Shown piece by piece: positions 39,630-49,695 of a DNA stretch of 64,000 nt. This stretch comes from an uncultured bacterium (GTDB taxonomy: Bacteria > Actinomycetota > Actinomycetes > S36-B12 > CAIYMF01), in the NCBI GenBank assembly GCA_903826575.1, contig CAIKEU010000079.1, positions 1-64,000 on the forward strand. Reading direction: 5' to 3'. Both the position numbers and the translations under genes were made by a program. The notes beneath the pieces are model-generated. The model was not told the DNA's origin. It saw only the letters and a list, made by a program, of their open reading frames with translations, and ran no database searches. Within the stretch, counting starts at the first letter, position 1; the number at the start of each line of letters is the position of its first letter.

Positions 39630-39917
39630 TCATCTCTCAACGAAACCACGCAGACCTTTGGGGTCAGACCACTGAGCTACGACCGAATCGACCCGTCCCG
39701 GCGTCGTACCCGACTCCACCCGTCGCAGCAGTTCGGCACAGACGCTCGATACTCCTTCTGCGACGATCTCAACGCGGCCGTCGTCGGTATTTCGGGCCCA
39801 CCCCGTTAGCCCAAGTTCCAATGCTTGGGACCTGGTCCACCAGCGAAAACCGACTCCTTGGACCGCCCCCCGAACCCACGCCGTCAGCCGGACCGGACCG
39901 GCCGCCCCACCTACCAT
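39630..39917 (-). CDS. acyP: Acylphosphatase
   Basis: A 95-residue acylphosphatase. [20 protein letters not shown] carries the catalytic Arg and phosphate loop, and [17 protein letters not shown] carries the catalytic Asn. It hydrolyses carboxyl-phosphate bonds in small acyl phosphates. The ATG at 39917 overlaps the mutM stop by seven bases; an ATG at 39953 would extend it twelve residues inside mutM and is less likely. Confidence 0.92.
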   Translation of the reverse strand: MVGGAAGPVRLTAWVRGAVQGVGFRWWTRSQALELGLTGWARNTDDGRVEIVAEGVSSVCAELLRRVESGTTPGRVDSVVAQWSDPKGLRGFVER

Positions 39918-40783
39918 CGCGCGTTCCGCGGCGTCCGTTGGCACCGGGGGCAACGGAAGGAAGACCTGTTCATGAACGGTTCACGGACGATGAGACGACC
40001 GCACCGCGGACACGGTTCGTTTTCTTGCCCGTATGCGTTCAACGACACGTCAAAGTAGCCCGATTCGCCATTCACATTTACGTACAGGGCGTCAAACGAG
40101 GTGCCACCTTGCGCCAAGGCCTGCGACATGACTTCTTGCACCTCGCCGAGCAGTTCCAGAGCCCGAGCAGGTGACAGTCCATCGGCCGGGTGCGCGTAGT
40201 GCAGTTGAGCCCTCCAGAGCGCCTCGTCGGCATAAATATTGCCTATCCCTGACACAACTGTCTGATCAAGTAGGGCACGCTTAAGGCCGGTTCGTCGGGA
40301 CTTCAAAGCTGAGATGAAATCAGCGCTTCGATGATGCGGGTCGAGCGGATCACGTGCGATGTGCACCACCGTGGAGGGCACCAAACCGCCGCCCCCGTCG
40401 CTGACAAGTTCATCAAGAGCCATGCCACCGAATGTTCGTTGGTCGACGAAGCGCAGTTCGCGTCCACCAGCAGCAAACCTGACGCGGATCCGGAGATGTT
40501 TTTCATCTGGTGCATCTGGCGGCCGAACGAGAAGTTGTCCACTCATCCCAAGATGACCGACAACGGCGCTGTCACGACCGTCGAGCACGAACCAGAGATA
40601 CTTACCTCGACGACTGACTGATGTGATCTGTCGTCCAACTAGGCGAGCGGCGAAATCGATCGGGCCCGGTTCATGACGTCGGATGGCTCGGGGGTGAAGA
40701 ACCTCAACGGCAGATACGGTGCGACCCGTAACAAAGCGAGCTAGGCCACTGCGTACGACCTCGACTTCAGGTAACTCAGGCAC
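39911..40783 (-). CDS. mutM: Formamidopyrimidine-DNA glycosylase
   Basis: A 290-residue Fpg. The mature N-terminus [13 protein letters not shown] provides the catalytic Pro and Glu. The helix-two-turn-helix ([30 protein letters not shown]) follows. The C-terminal zinc finger has four cysteines in [19 protein letters not shown] and the following CPRCQ. It excises 8-oxoguanine. The start is GTG, one base overlapping the rnc stop (TAGTG). Confidence 0.96.
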   Translation of the reverse strand: MPELPEVEVVRSGLARFVTGRTVSAVEVLHPRAIRRHEPGPIDFAARLVGRQITSVSRRGKYLWFVLDGRDSAVVGHLGMSGQLLVRPPDAPDEKHLRIRVRFAAGGRELRFVDQRTFGGMALDELVSDGGGGLVPSTVVHIARDPLDPHHRSADFISALKSRRTGLKRALLDQTVVSGIGNIYADEALWRAQLHYAHPADGLSPARALELLGEVQEVMSQALAQGGTSFDALYVNVNGESGYFDVSLNAYGQENEPCPRCGRLIVREPFMNRSSFRCPRCQRTPRNARW

Positions 40784-41520
40784 TAGCCAGGCAATTCACT
40801 GGTCGCCTGTCGGTGCGCTAGGGACTGATAGGCGGCCTCGGCAGCGTGCTGCTCCGCCTCTTTCTTGCTCGCGCCATGCCCTGCACCAAACAAGTCATCA
40901 CCGACGCGGACGCGGGCTACAAAAGCCTTTTGATGGTCCGGTCCGCTCTCTTCGATGACGTACTCGGGAACGCCCACCGCTTGTGCGGCACACAACTCTT
41001 GCAGAGAGGTTTTCCAATCCAGCCCAGCTCCAAGGGCGGCCGCCTGCTCGATGAGAGGATCAAACAGGCGGTGCACTAACTCAGTGGCAATGTCCAGGCC
41101 GCGATCGATGTACACGGCGCCAATCACGGCCTCGACTGTGTCAGCGACGATGGAAGACTTATCTCGACCACCCGTCGTTTCTTCCCCCCGCCCTAGGCGC
41201 AGGTGGGCGCCTAAACCAAGTTCGCGTCCTACCCCAGCCAGGGCCCGGGAATTGACCACAGCGGCGCGCAGTTTTGCCAGTTGGCCCTCGGGCAAATCAG
41301 GGTGCTGACGAAACAGGGTGTCAGTTACGACGAGACCAAGAACTGAGTCGCCTAGGAACTCCAGACGCTCATTGGTGGGAATGCCACCGTTCTCATACGC
41401 GAAGGACCTGTGCGTGAGTGCTCGCTCGAGAATGGCATCGTCGACAGAGACTGCAAGCCGCTCCATCAAAGCGCGACGACCCGGATCCGACGTATCGGAG
41501 CGGTCGGCAGCTGACGTCAC
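40783..41520 (-). CDS. rnc: Ribonuclease III
   Basis: A 245-residue RNase III. The catalytic signature [18 protein letters not shown] and the second acidic cluster [19 protein letters not shown] are present. A C-terminal double-stranded-RNA-binding domain ends [21 protein letters not shown]. It processes rRNA precursors and other duplex RNA. The GTG at 41520 is chosen because GAGGTGG lies five bases before it; another GTG at 41529 is weaker. Confidence 0.95.
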   Translation of the reverse strand: MTSAADRSDTSDPGRRALMERLAVSVDDAILERALTHRSFAYENGGIPTNERLEFLGDSVLGLVVTDTLFRQHPDLPEGQLAKLRAAVVNSRALAGVGRELGLGAHLRLGRGEETTGGRDKSSIVADTVEAVIGAVYIDRGLDIATELVHRLFDPLIEQAAALGAGLDWKTSLQELCAAQAVGVPEYVIEESGPDHQKAFVARVRVGDDLFGAGHGASKKEAEQHAAEAAYQSLAHRQATSELPG

Positions 41521-41631
41521 CAAAACCACCTCATTGCATGGGAATTGAATACATCCACCACAACGATGGCATCGCGTCCACTACTGACGCGCTTATACAG
41601 GCTAAACGTGCGCGCCTGACTCACGACTGAC

Positions 41632-41808
41632 CTACAGGTCGATTACCTGACGGCCGTTGTATTCGCCGTCGGCGTCAACACGGTGAGGGATGACGTACTC
41701 AACCCGACCATTGCGCACGACGCGGTTGATCTGCGGCATCTTGGCCTTCCACTGCGAACGGCGGTGACGGGTGTTGCTGCGGGAAGTCTTCCGCTTCGGA
41801 ACGGCCAT
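41632..41808 (-). CDS. rpmF: 50S ribosomal protein L32
   Basis: A 58-residue L32 found by reading the leftward strand. It begins [20 protein letters not shown] and ends [17 protein letters not shown]. The zinc-binding cysteine pairs of C+ type L32 are absent, so it is the cysteine-free form seen in many actinobacteria. The ATG at 41808 lies four bases after the DUF177 stop, the usual DUF177-rpmF pair. Confidence 0.93.
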   Translation of the reverse strand: MAVPKRKTSRSNTRHRRSQWKAKMPQINRVVRNGRVEYVIPHRVDADGEYNGRQVIDL

Positions 41809-41812
41809 TGCC

Positions 41813-42442
41813 CTAGCTCTCTTCTCGGTCTGTTCGGTCTTCGGGACGTACCTGAGGCAGTTCGTCGTCAGCGGGAGCCGACTGCGAACCGTTCCCTAGA
41901 GCGCCTAATGCCGCCCATCGGGGGTCTATCACGTCGTGACTATGTGCGGGATTATCGCTGAGATTAAATCCGCACTCCGGGCACAACCCTGCACAATCTT
42001 CCTGACATAACGGTGCAATAGGCAAATCGAGCACCACTGCATCGCGCAATACCGGTTCGAGATCTAGCAGGTCCCCGTCGAGGTACAGCGTTTCGTCGTC
42101 TTCGTCCTGATCATCCACTGCATCCTTATTTGGCCGCCCGTAAGCGTCCAGTTCTGGATAGCGGTACAGCTCTTGGAGATCAACATCCATCTGGTCAGCG
42201 ATTGGATCGAGACAGCGGCTGCACTCCCCGAGGAGATTGACCACCGCAGAACCAGTCACCAGGACCCCTTCGACAACGGACTCAAGCCGAATACTCAACT
42301 CAATATCCGAGCCTGCCGGTACCCCAATCGCACTGACGCCGATACCTTCTGGAGCCGGCACTGTGTAAGAGACCTCGCGCATTGACCCGGCTCGGCGCCC
42401 CAGCTCATGAGTATCGATCACAAGGGGCGAACGCGGGTTCAA
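41813..42442 (-). CDS. DUF177 (YceD-like) protein
   Basis: A 209-residue protein of the YceD/DUF177 family. The blocks are a [15 protein letters not shown] start, [22 protein letters not shown], and the cysteine-bearing [24 protein letters not shown], which may bind zinc. The family is linked to 23S rRNA processing and almost always precedes rpmF, as here. A stretch of acidic residues sits in the middle. The start given is a TTG with no strong ribosome site, so the exact N-terminus is uncertain. Confidence 0.88.
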   Translation of the reverse strand: MNPRSPLVIDTHELGRRAGSMREVSYTVPAPEGIGVSAIGVPAGSDIELSIRLESVVEGVLVTGSAVVNLLGECSRCLDPIADQMDVDLQELYRYPELDAYGRPNKDAVDDQDEDDETLYLDGDLLDLEPVLRDAVVLDLPIAPLCQEDCAGLCPECGFNLSDNPAHSHDVIDPRWAALGALGNGSQSAPADDELPQVRPEDRTDREES

Positions 42443-42591
42443 CGTGCTCAGGGCAGCCTTCCAGTGCTGGAATCAGACGAAACGGCGTCAGCGAGGCCGA
42501 CACGCCAGAGTAACGGAAATCAGCGTCCGTCCCAAATGCTCCGCCGTTCGACGTCGCGATTAGGGGCATGGCCGAGGCGAGTTCACGCCGA

Positions 42592-43074
42592 TCACGTAGG
42601 AAGGTCGTCCGAAGCGAGCTCTTCGTAATCCTGACGTCCATGAATTTTCTCACGTCCGCGTTGAACAGCCTGGATCGTTTTGTGGAGGGCGACCTCGAAA
42701 TTAGCCAACTTGGCGTCGACGTAGTCATCGGTTTCTCTGCGCATCCGCAGGGCCTCAGCGTCAGCTTCGGTCAAGATGGCGTCCGATTCAGCCTCGGCAG
42801 CCCGGTAGATCTCTTCCTTGCTGACCAGAATGCGCGCCTCTTCCTTGGCCTGTTCAATGATGAGCACTGCGTCGCGCTGGGCATCTTGGATGATGACCTC
42901 GCGATCGGCTAGAACATCGTCAGCATGCGCTAGAGACTCAGGGAGTAGTGCGCGAGCCTCGTCGAGTAGATCAAGTAACTGGGCGCGGTTGACCACGCAC
43001 GATGCCGACATGGGCATCGCCCTAGCGCTCTCCACCAATGCGGAAAGATCGTCAAGTTTGTCGTGGATGTCCAC
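42592..43074 (-). CDS. sepIVA: SepIVA-like DivIVA-family coiled-coil septation protein
   Basis: A 160-residue soluble protein that is mostly helical. The N-terminal part (VDIHDKLDDLSALVESARAMPMS, then CVVNRAQLLDLLDEARALLPESLAHA) is followed by a long Glu/Ala/Arg-rich coiled coil (IIEQAKEEARILVSKEEIYRAAEAESDAIL). It matches mycobacterial SepIVA (Rv2927c/MSMEG_2416) in sequence style and in position next to rnc and DUF177. That protein is needed for septation and polar growth. The GTG at 43074 has a GAGGAAGG site. Orthology rests on synteny plus motif recall, not a search. Confidence 0.8.
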   Translation of the reverse strand: MDIHDKLDDLSALVESARAMPMSASCVVNRAQLLDLLDEARALLPESLAHADDVLADREVIIQDAQRDAVLIIEQAKEEARILVSKEEIYRAAEAESDAILTEADAEALRMRRETDDYVDAKLANFEVALHKTIQAVQRGREKIHGRQDYEELASDDLPT

Positions 43075-43193
43075 GTGTGCCCTTCCTCGGATCCGGTGTA
43101 GCCGCCTCGCGGCGTTCGTGCGTTTTGACGTCGGCCCCTCAAAAATGAGAACTGCCAACCTCGGGAGAACCCCATTAAGTATCCCCTACGCGA

Positions 43194-43676
43194 CTAGTTT
43201 GCACCCCGTACGCGCTCAATGAGCCGTTCGCCCACCGAATCAGGAACCAGACCTGTGATGTCTCCGCCGTACGTCACAACTTCCTTGATCAAGCTTGACG
43301 ACAGAAAGCTATACAGCGGATTCGTACTGATAAACAGAGTTTCGACCTTTGCCAAGCGGTGGTTCATCTGAGCCATTTGAAGTTCGTAGTCGAAGTCGCT
43401 AACCGCTCGAAGTCCTTTGACGATTGCTGGGATGTCGTTTTCGCGGCAGTAGTCAACGAGCAGTCCGTGGAAAGAATCCACCACGACGTTCGGATATGGG
43501 GCAACGACCTCACGCAGCATCTCAATACGTTCATCGACAGTGAAAAGACTGCTCTTCGTTTTGTTAATCAACACACCAACAACAACCTGATCGAAGATCT
43601 CACTAGCCCGGACGAAAACGTCCAGGTGGCCGTTGGTCACGGGATCGAAAGATCCGGGGCACACCGCCTTGCGCAC
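43194..43676 (-). CDS. coaD: Phosphopantetheine adenylyltransferase
   Basis: A 160-residue PPAT. The nucleotidyltransferase motif CPGSFDPVTNGHLDVFVRAS (T/HxGH), VVVGVLINKTKSSLFT, VKGLRAVSDFDYELQMAQMNHRL and the C-terminal FLSSSLIKEVVTYGGD are all present. It makes dephospho-CoA from 4'-phosphopantetheine. The start is GTG. It follows rsmD as in most actinobacteria. Confidence 0.96.
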   Translation of the reverse strand: MRKAVCPGSFDPVTNGHLDVFVRASEIFDQVVVGVLINKTKSSLFTVDERIEMLREVVAPYPNVVVDSFHGLLVDYCRENDIPAIVKGLRAVSDFDYELQMAQMNHRLAKVETLFISTNPLYSFLSSSLIKEVVTYGGDITGLVPDSVGERLIERVRGAN

Positions 43677-43727
43677 GACAATCTCCTCCTCGTCAGGTGT
43701 TACCTCGAGCTGCCCGGGGGCAGACGA

Positions 43728-44297
43728 TTACGTGTCGAGACCGTACCAAATACCCGTCACAAGTGCCGTGTCCCCGTACTTCTTAGGTTCAGCAATCTCA
43801 AAGCCACATGGCCAATCAATCGCGGCCGTACGTACAGCGCGTTCAACAACAACAGTGGCACCGTCCGCGAGCCACTGTTGTTCGACGAGGTTGGTCAGAA
43901 TCTGACTGAGAACCGCGCCTTCGACCTCGTAAGGAGGGTCAAGAAACAGCAGATCGAACGGTTCTGAGGGCGCGGAGAGTACGATCTGGGCCACATCTCC
44001 TAGCCGCACGAGCGCACCATTCAGACCGACCGTTGCGATATTCGCGGTGATGATGTCAGTTGCTTTGCGGTCCTTCTCGACCATCAATACATGCCCAGCA
44101 CCACGGGACAACGCCTCAAGGCCAACGGCTCCGGAGCCTGCGAAAAAGTCCACTACCCGCAGCCCTGCGAAACCACCGAGCGAACTGTGCCACGACGAAA
44201 ACATGGCCTCGCGCACCCGATCAGAGGTAGGTCGCGTCCCCGTCGCAGGCACAGTCAAGCGACGACCTCGGGCCGCACCAGCGATGATGCGGGTCAT
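43728..44297 (-). CDS. rsmD: 16S rRNA (guanine966-N2)-methyltransferase RsmD
   Basis: A 189-residue Rossmann methyltransferase. RIIAGAARGRRLTVPATGTRPTSDRVREAMF is the family start, VVDFFAGSGAVGLEALSRGA is the SAM-binding motif I, and LLFLDPPYE is the catalytic motif IV. It methylates G966 of 16S rRNA. The ATG at 44297 is clear. It is paired with coaD in the usual order. Confidence 0.95.
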   Translation of the reverse strand: MTRIIAGAARGRRLTVPATGTRPTSDRVREAMFSSWHSSLGGFAGLRVVDFFAGSGAVGLEALSRGAGHVLMVEKDRKATDIITANIATVGLNGALVRLGDVAQIVLSAPSEPFDLLFLDPPYEVEGAVLSQILTNLVEQQWLADGATVVVERAVRTAAIDWPCGFEIAEPKKYGDTALVTGIWYGLDT

Positions 44298-44343
44298 CGA
44301 TCACCGCGAGCGGTGGGTCGTTGAGACATGGGCGTGACCCGAT

Positions 44344-45258
44344 CTACGCAGACGGACCGGCGGATGACGAGTGCGCGAGCAGGTCGTCGACGATCTCGTC
44401 AATGGAGCCAACGACGACGCTTAAATGGCCCTCACCTGTGAGCAGATGCGATCGGGCAAACGGCATCGCAGCCACCAGCCACTGGCCATGAGAATAGGGA
44501 ACCATCAAGTCTTCAGAACCCTGCCAAATTGAGACGGGAACGTTGATCGAGGCCAGATCAAATCCCCACGGCTGGGTGAATGCGAGATCGTCATCGACCC
44601 AGCCATCGGCACTGTGTTCTACCGCTTCGCGGAACGAAGCGGCGAGATCGTCACCGAAGCCAGCACCGAGGTAGTCACGGTCTACCTCCGGTAGGAGCGA
44701 CGCCATCTCTGCGACGATTCCGTCTGCAGTGACGGTGGCAAGTCCCTCGCGAGCTGCCCCAAGAGCCGGAGCGAGCACGGATTCCCCTGCAAGTGCCGCG
44801 CCGAACTCGTCGATGTTGTCTTGACCCATTCCGGCCATCCAGTTAAGGCTGTCGATGGATTCGGCATAGGGAGCAACCCCGGCTAGCGATGCGACCCCGA
44901 GGATCCGGTCGGGAAGCAGCGCAGCGCAGGCCAGCGCATGTGGCCCCCCTCCGGACCAGCCCATCGTGAACGCCTGCGAGATGCCGAGCCGATCGAGGAT
45001 CTCCCTAGCATCGTTGGCGACATCAGCCACTCGGCGTCCTGGCTGACGCGTCGAGGTTGCGTAACCCGGACGCGACCATGACAGCACCGCCAGCCCACGC
45101 GACTCGGCCACCGCAAGGACGTCACAAGACACGCGCCCACTACTCGGCGTTCCGTGGTGGTACATCACTACTGCGGAGTTGGGGTCGTCCGACCCACTCA
45201 GTCGAACGTCTAGATGGCGCCCGTCAGCCAGAGTGATGAGCTGCGAAGTTGAGGTCAT
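44344..45258 (-). CDS. Alpha/beta-fold hydrolase
   Basis: A 304-residue hydrolase. The oxyanion-hole motif is VMYHHGTPSSGR, the nucleophile elbow is TMGWSGGGPHAL, the acid is probably the Asp in WQGSEDLMVPYSHGQWL, and the catalytic His is in LTGEGHLSVV. The substrate cannot be told from sequence. Its ATG overlaps the recG stop (ATGA), so it is co-transcribed with recG, an insertion relative to the common recG-rsmD order. Confidence 0.88.
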   Translation of the reverse strand: MTSTSQLITLADGRHLDVRLSGSDDPNSAVVMYHHGTPSSGRVSCDVLAVAESRGLAVLSWSRPGYATSTRQPGRRVADVANDAREILDRLGISQAFTMGWSGGGPHALACAALLPDRILGVASLAGVAPYAESIDSLNWMAGMGQDNIDEFGAALAGESVLAPALGAAREGLATVTADGIVAEMASLLPEVDRDYLGAGFGDDLAASFREAVEHSADGWVDDDLAFTQPWGFDLASINVPVSIWQGSEDLMVPYSHGQWLVAAMPFARSHLLTGEGHLSVVVGSIDEIVDDLLAHSSSAGPSA

Positions 45259-47501
45259 GATTTCTCCAAATAGTCTGCCTGATCATCATCCAACAGCGCG
45301 GCGACCGCACGCGCGAGTGCAGGTGACTGCGCGAGCTCCGGATCACTCGCGACAATGGCGGTTGCTTCGTCGCGAGCTGAGTCGATGATGTCCTCATCGC
45401 GCAGAACTGAAAGCATCCGCAAACTTGACTTTCGCCCCGATTGAACAGCGCCCAGCACATCACCCTCACGTCGCTGCTCGAGATCTATTCGCGACAATTC
45501 GAAGCCGTCGATCGTTGCAGCCACTGCATCTAGTCTTTCGCGAGCTGGTGAGCCGATTGGGGATTCACTGACCAGCAGAGCCAGCCCCGGGTGGCCACCT
45601 CGGCCGACACGTCCGCGCAATTGATGGAGTTGGGAAACGCCGAAGCGGTCGGCGTCCATGATCACCATGACCGTTGAGTTGGGAACGTCAACACCAACCT
45701 CGATCACCGTCGTCGCGATGAGAACGTCGATTCCGTCGCTCGACGATGGACCGGCAGCAAATCGACGCATGATGTCGTCCTTTTCGTCCGACGGTAGTCG
45801 CCCGTGCAGAACCGCGACGCGGAGCCCGGCCAACGGTCCGTCAGACAACATGGGGGCTAGATCAAGGACGGCAATCGGCGGCCGACGTGCGGACGTCGTT
45901 TGCGAAGAATCGTCGGGCTCGTCAACATCCTCATCCGATGAACCCGTCGAACCGTCGCCAATTCGTGGGGCAACGACGTACACCTGATGTCCAGATTCAA
46001 CCTCTTCACGAACGCGCGTCCAGACGCGCGCTAACAGATCTGGACGTTCAACTGCTGGTACCACGTGACTGGTGATTGGCGCCCGGCCTTGTGGGAGTTC
46101 AGACAGGGTCGAGACGTCGAGATCGCCAAACACCGTCATCGCAACGGTTCGCGGAATCGGCGTGGCTGTCATGACGAGAACGTGTGGACGTGAACCGTCG
46201 CGAGACTTGACCGTCAGGGCAGCGCGCTGCTCGACGCCAAACCGATGCTGTTCGTCAATAACAGCAAGACCTAAATCAAAGAACTGGACGCGATCCTCTA
46301 GCAATGCGTGGGTGCCGATCACGATCCCCGCATCACCAACGCTGATGTCAAGCAGTGCTTGACGCCGACGGGCCACATTCAACGAACCCGTCAGCAGCGC
46401 CACGCGCGTTCCGGAATCAAGGCCACCCATCATTCCGCGCTCTGCAAGCGGGCCGAGCATGTTTGTGATTGACCGAAAGTGCTGAGCTGCAAGGACTTCT
46501 GTTGGCGCCAGGAGAACCGCTTGGCCGCCAGCGTCCACAACGGCAAGCATTGCCCGCAATGCGACGAGCGTCTTCCCACTCCCGACCTCTCCCTGCAGGA
46601 GTCGATTCATCGGATGGGTTTGAGCAATGTCGTCAAAGATCACTGAGCCGATCTCAACCTGACCAGCCGTCAACGTGAAGGGGAGCTTGGAGTCGAAGGC
46701 AGCAAGGATTCCATTGGGTTTGGCCACGCGCGCGGTGGCCTGGAGCGCCGAGTGGGCAAAGCGCCGCTGAGCAAGAACGGTCTGCAGGACGAATGCCTCA
46801 TCCCATCGAAGTCGCTGCTGGGCCGCATTGACGTGAGCCCGAGACTCGGGCCTATGGATCGCCAGCAATGCCGGCCGCAATCCCATGAGTTCATGTGAAA
46901 TGCGCGTGGATTCTGGTAGCGGATCGTCCACATCGCTGGGCATCTGATCCAGCACAATTCCCACTGCACTGGCAATCTTCCACGACGACATCGCGGCCGT
47001 CGCCGGATAAACCGGGATCAGCGCACCGGCGTACGAGAGAACGGATTCATCTGCAACATCGGCAAGCTCTGTCGAATCGGGAAGCAGCACATAATCTGGG
47101 TGCGCAAGCTGGCGTTGAGATCTGAAAACGCCGACTTTGCCTGAGAACAAACCCACGCGACCTTCGCGCAAGTCCTTGGCTCGCCACGACTGCTTAAAGA
47201 ATGTCAATACCAGCGAGCCATGCCCATCGGTTACGACGACCTCGAGTCGATCGGTTCGACGGTTCGTCTTGCGATCCACATACGTCTTGGAATCAACTTT
47301 CGAGATGCGCGCCATCACCGTGACATGCTCATCAACTTGCAGTGATGCAAGGTCTGATAACTGCCCCCGCTCCGCATACCGACGCGGATAGTGACGCAGC
47401 AGATCTTCAACAGTCCGAAGGCCAAGACCGGATTCCAGGGCCTTGGCGGTCTTTGCCCCAATCACCGGCGCCAACGGATCACCAAAGTGCAGTTCAGCCA
47501 C
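45255..47501 (-). CDS. recG: ATP-dependent DNA helicase RecG
   Basis: A 748-residue helicase. The N-terminal wedge/OB domain contains LLRHYPRRYAERGQL and VTDGHGSLVLTFFKQSW. The helicase core has Walker A MNRLLQGEVGSGKTLVALRAML, LLAPTEVLAAQHF, VIDEQHRFGVEQR, VMTATPIPRT, and the C-terminal LIATTVIEVGVDVPNSTVMVI and QLHQLRGRVGRGGH. It reverses stalled forks. An acidic Ser/Asp-rich insert lies between the two helicase lobes (DGSTGSSDEDVDEPDDS). The start is GTG. Confidence 0.95.
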   Translation of the reverse strand: MAELHFGDPLAPVIGAKTAKALESGLGLRTVEDLLRHYPRRYAERGQLSDLASLQVDEHVTVMARISKVDSKTYVDRKTNRRTDRLEVVVTDGHGSLVLTFFKQSWRAKDLREGRVGLFSGKVGVFRSQRQLAHPDYVLLPDSTELADVADESVLSYAGALIPVYPATAAMSSWKIASAVGIVLDQMPSDVDDPLPESTRISHELMGLRPALLAIHRPESRAHVNAAQQRLRWDEAFVLQTVLAQRRFAHSALQATARVAKPNGILAAFDSKLPFTLTAGQVEIGSVIFDDIAQTHPMNRLLQGEVGSGKTLVALRAMLAVVDAGGQAVLLAPTEVLAAQHFRSITNMLGPLAERGMMGGLDSGTRVALLTGSLNVARRRQALLDISVGDAGIVIGTHALLEDRVQFFDLGLAVIDEQHRFGVEQRAALTVKSRDGSRPHVLVMTATPIPRTVAMTVFGDLDVSTLSELPQGRAPITSHVVPAVERPDLLARVWTRVREEVESGHQVYVVAPRIGDGSTGSSDEDVDEPDDSSQTTSARRPPIAVLDLAPMLSDGPLAGLRVAVLHGRLPSDEKDDIMRRFAAGPSSSDGIDVLIATTVIEVGVDVPNSTVMVIMDADRFGVSQLHQLRGRVGRGGHPGLALLVSESPIGSPARERLDAVAATIDGFELSRIDLEQRREGDVLGAVQSGRKSSLRMLSVLRDEDIIDSARDEATAIVASDPELAQSPALARAVAALLDDDQADYLEKS

Positions 47502-47536
47502 GTCGCATCACCGCCTGCGGTCTGACTCGAGCACGA

Positions 47537-49171
47537 CTACTCAACTCCAACGATTAATGGCCACACCGGTTGACCGCCGTCGTAGTTCGACACCTCAATG
47601 GCCGGATGCTCTCGACGAATCCGCTTAACGACGTCCGCGATCATCGCAGCAGACGAATCCTGTCCGAGCACGAGCGTCACCAACTCACCACCGGCCGAGA
47701 GCAACCGAGACAGGAGCCGATACGCGACGTCCGACACGTCATGACCGATCTCAACGACGTCACCTTCGATGATCCCGAGAACATCCCCCTCGGAGCAAAG
47801 TCCAGCACTTGTCATGGCGTTTCGGGTCGCAATCGACACTCCCCCGTAGCGGGTGGCGGTCGCGGCACGCGTCATAGCGAGCACATCACTGTCGAAACGA
47901 GTCTGCGGATCATGAACCGCCACAGCGGCCAATGTCTGAACAATCGACCGCGTCGGGATCACCGTGACGCTCAGACCTTCGGCACGCGCCAATTCCGCTG
48001 CCGCCTCGGCCGCCGATCGGATTCCCGAGGAGCTCGGCAGAACGATGACCTCTGACCCTCCACAACCTTTTACAGCTGTCAGAATTTCCCCTGTCGATGG
48101 GGCGATACGTCCGTGTGCACGAACAACAGTCACGCCCGACGAGGCGAGCAGATCGTCCATCCCCTGACCGTGAGCGACAGCCACAACGTGCCGAGATTGG
48201 TCGACTCGGGCCGGAGTTGCGGACACTTCGTCGCTGTCGAACGGGTAGGCAAACACCTGAGCCGACACCCGCAAATCAGCGATGCGAATCTTAGCTGGAC
48301 GGCCTACGGCCAAGCCGGCCTCAATGACCGAGCCGACATCGTCTGTGTGGACGTGAACACTCCACGTAGGCTCGGCCCCCGCGACAACAATCGACGTACC
48401 GGTGGTAGCGAGTTGCTCACGAAACTGGTCCATGCGATCAGCCGAGCATTCGAGGAAATACATGACCTCGAAGGCGCCGTCACCATTGGTACATTCATCG
48501 ACCCGTGGATGCGCGAGTACTTCCGGCACCGCATCGACTCGACATCCCGTGACTACTTCGACGAGCGACTCAAGTAGAACAACTAGTCCTCGTCCGCCGG
48601 CGTCGACAACGCCGGCGCGAGCCAGCGCCGGCAACTGTTCGGGAGTGTGCTCCAAGGCAGTGGCCGCATCAAGAGCAACCTGACGCACGAGATCATTCAG
48701 AGAACACGCAGCGTCGGCTGCCAACGCAGCGTTTGCGCTGTCGGCGGCCGCCCGAGCGACGGTGAGAATCGTCCCCTCCGTCGGAGCCCCCACAGCGGCG
48801 TAGGCGGACGCGTTCGCTGCCGATAGGGCTGCGACGACATCGCTGGTGCCCGCCGGGCCAGCAACAACGAGCCGGTCAAGTAAGGCCCGCACATATTGGC
48901 TCAGGATGATCCCAGAGTTACCTCGAGCGCCGGCCAATGCAGCCGACGAAAAAGAATCCGCGAGAACTCGTCCACTGACCCCGGGCGCTAATCCATCGGT
49001 AGCGCGCACACCCGCAGCCATGGTGAGGGCCATATTCGATCCGGTGTCACCATCGGGCACGGGGAAAACATTGAGCGCATTGATCTCTGCCTGGTGTCGT
49101 TCCAGAGCATCCGCGGCGAGGGTTAGCCAGTGACGTACCGCTTGCGCATCGAGGTCACGAAGCACGCACAT
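47537..49171 (-). CDS. DAK2/FakA-like (YloV family) kinase
   Basis: A 544-residue protein. The N-terminal Dak2 domain has INALNVFPVPDGDTGSNMALTM and GARGNSGIILSQYVRALLD, which bind ATP-Mg. The middle region is found in FakA, and the C-terminal DegV/Dak1-like part carries EVIVLPSSSGIRSAAEAAAELA and RTAVSIATRN-like segments. FakA activates exogenous fatty acids with a FakB carrier in Gram-positives; the actinobacterial role is not proven. The start is within a cluster (GTG 49174, ATG 49171, GTG 49165) behind a GGGAGGG site. It faces rpmB and precedes recG. Confidence 0.88.
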   Translation of the reverse strand: MCVLRDLDAQAVRHWLTLAADALERHQAEINALNVFPVPDGDTGSNMALTMAAGVRATDGLAPGVSGRVLADSFSSAALAGARGNSGIILSQYVRALLDRLVVAGPAGTSDVVAALSAANASAYAAVGAPTEGTILTVARAAADSANAALAADAACSLNDLVRQVALDAATALEHTPEQLPALARAGVVDAGGRGLVVLLESLVEVVTGCRVDAVPEVLAHPRVDECTNGDGAFEVMYFLECSADRMDQFREQLATTGTSIVVAGAEPTWSVHVHTDDVGSVIEAGLAVGRPAKIRIADLRVSAQVFAYPFDSDEVSATPARVDQSRHVVAVAHGQGMDDLLASSGVTVVRAHGRIAPSTGEILTAVKGCGGSEVIVLPSSSGIRSAAEAAAELARAEGLSVTVIPTRSIVQTLAAVAVHDPQTRFDSDVLAMTRAATATRYGGVSIATRNAMTSAGLCSEGDVLGIIEGDVVEIGHDVSDVAYRLLSRLLSAGGELVTLVLGQDSSAAMIADVVKRIRREHPAIEVSNYDGGQPVWPLIVGVE

Positions 49172-49290
49172 CACCCTCCCACCACTGTCGCGAGCCGAAT
49201 GCCGGACGACACGCAGCCTAGCCAGCGCCGATAGAGTCGCAACTGCCTCGGTTGGTGCCTCGCGGCTGACGACGCTGCACAGACCTCGGT

Positions 49291-49319
49291 TTGGGCATCC
49301 GGCCCATGCCCTGTACTCT
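49291..49319 (+). promoter_or_regulatory. Likely rpmB promoter
   Basis: TTGGGC at 49291-49296 and TACTCT at 49314-49319 are separated by 17 bp, a good sigma-70-type arrangement, and lie 65 bp before the rpmB start. The predicted start point would be near 49326. Confidence 0.5.
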
Positions 49320-49384
49320 AGAGCGGTTGCCCGGTTAGTTCCGAGCACCGTGATCTGACTCCATCGACTGTTAGGACTGTGACT

Positions 49385-49573
49385 GTGGCTGCCAACTGCG
49401 ACGTCTGCGGCAAGGGCCCAGGCTTCGGCCACTCAATTTCGCACTCACACGTGCGTACCAAGCGCCGCTGGAACCCAAATATTCAGACCGTTCGCGCCAT
49501 GGTGGGTAAGACTCCCAAGCGTTTGAACGTCTGCACCTCCTGCATCAAGGCGGGCAAAGTCACCCGAGTGTGA
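49385..49573 (+). CDS. rpmB: 50S ribosomal protein L28
   Basis: A 62-residue L28 of the zinc-binding (C+) type, with cysteine pairs in [16 protein letters not shown] and [27 protein letters not shown] is the central motif. The GTG at 49385 is preferred to the GTG at 49379 because AGGA lies eight bases upstream of it. It is divergent from the fakA-like gene, the standard actinobacterial arrangement. Confidence 0.95.
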   Translation: MAANCDVCGKGPGFGHSISHSHVRTKRRWNPNIQTVRAMVGKTPKRLNVCTSCIKAGKVTRV

Positions 49574-49590
49574 CGTCTCACGTAATCTCC

Positions 49591-49627
49591 AATGAAGGGC
49601 CGCATCCAATGGATGTGGCCCTTCATT
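49591..49627 (+). terminator. Intrinsic terminator after rpmB
   Basis: A 17-bp stem with one G-U pair (arms 49591-49607 and 49611-49627) closes a 3-nt loop and ends in a short T run, 18 bases after the rpmB stop. It fits a rho-independent terminator for rpmB. Confidence 0.8.
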
Positions 49628-49695
49628 TTGTGCAAACCTGTTGAGCGATCAGAGGGCCGACAGGCGACAACCGCTTGGCATGGGACACTTGGGGC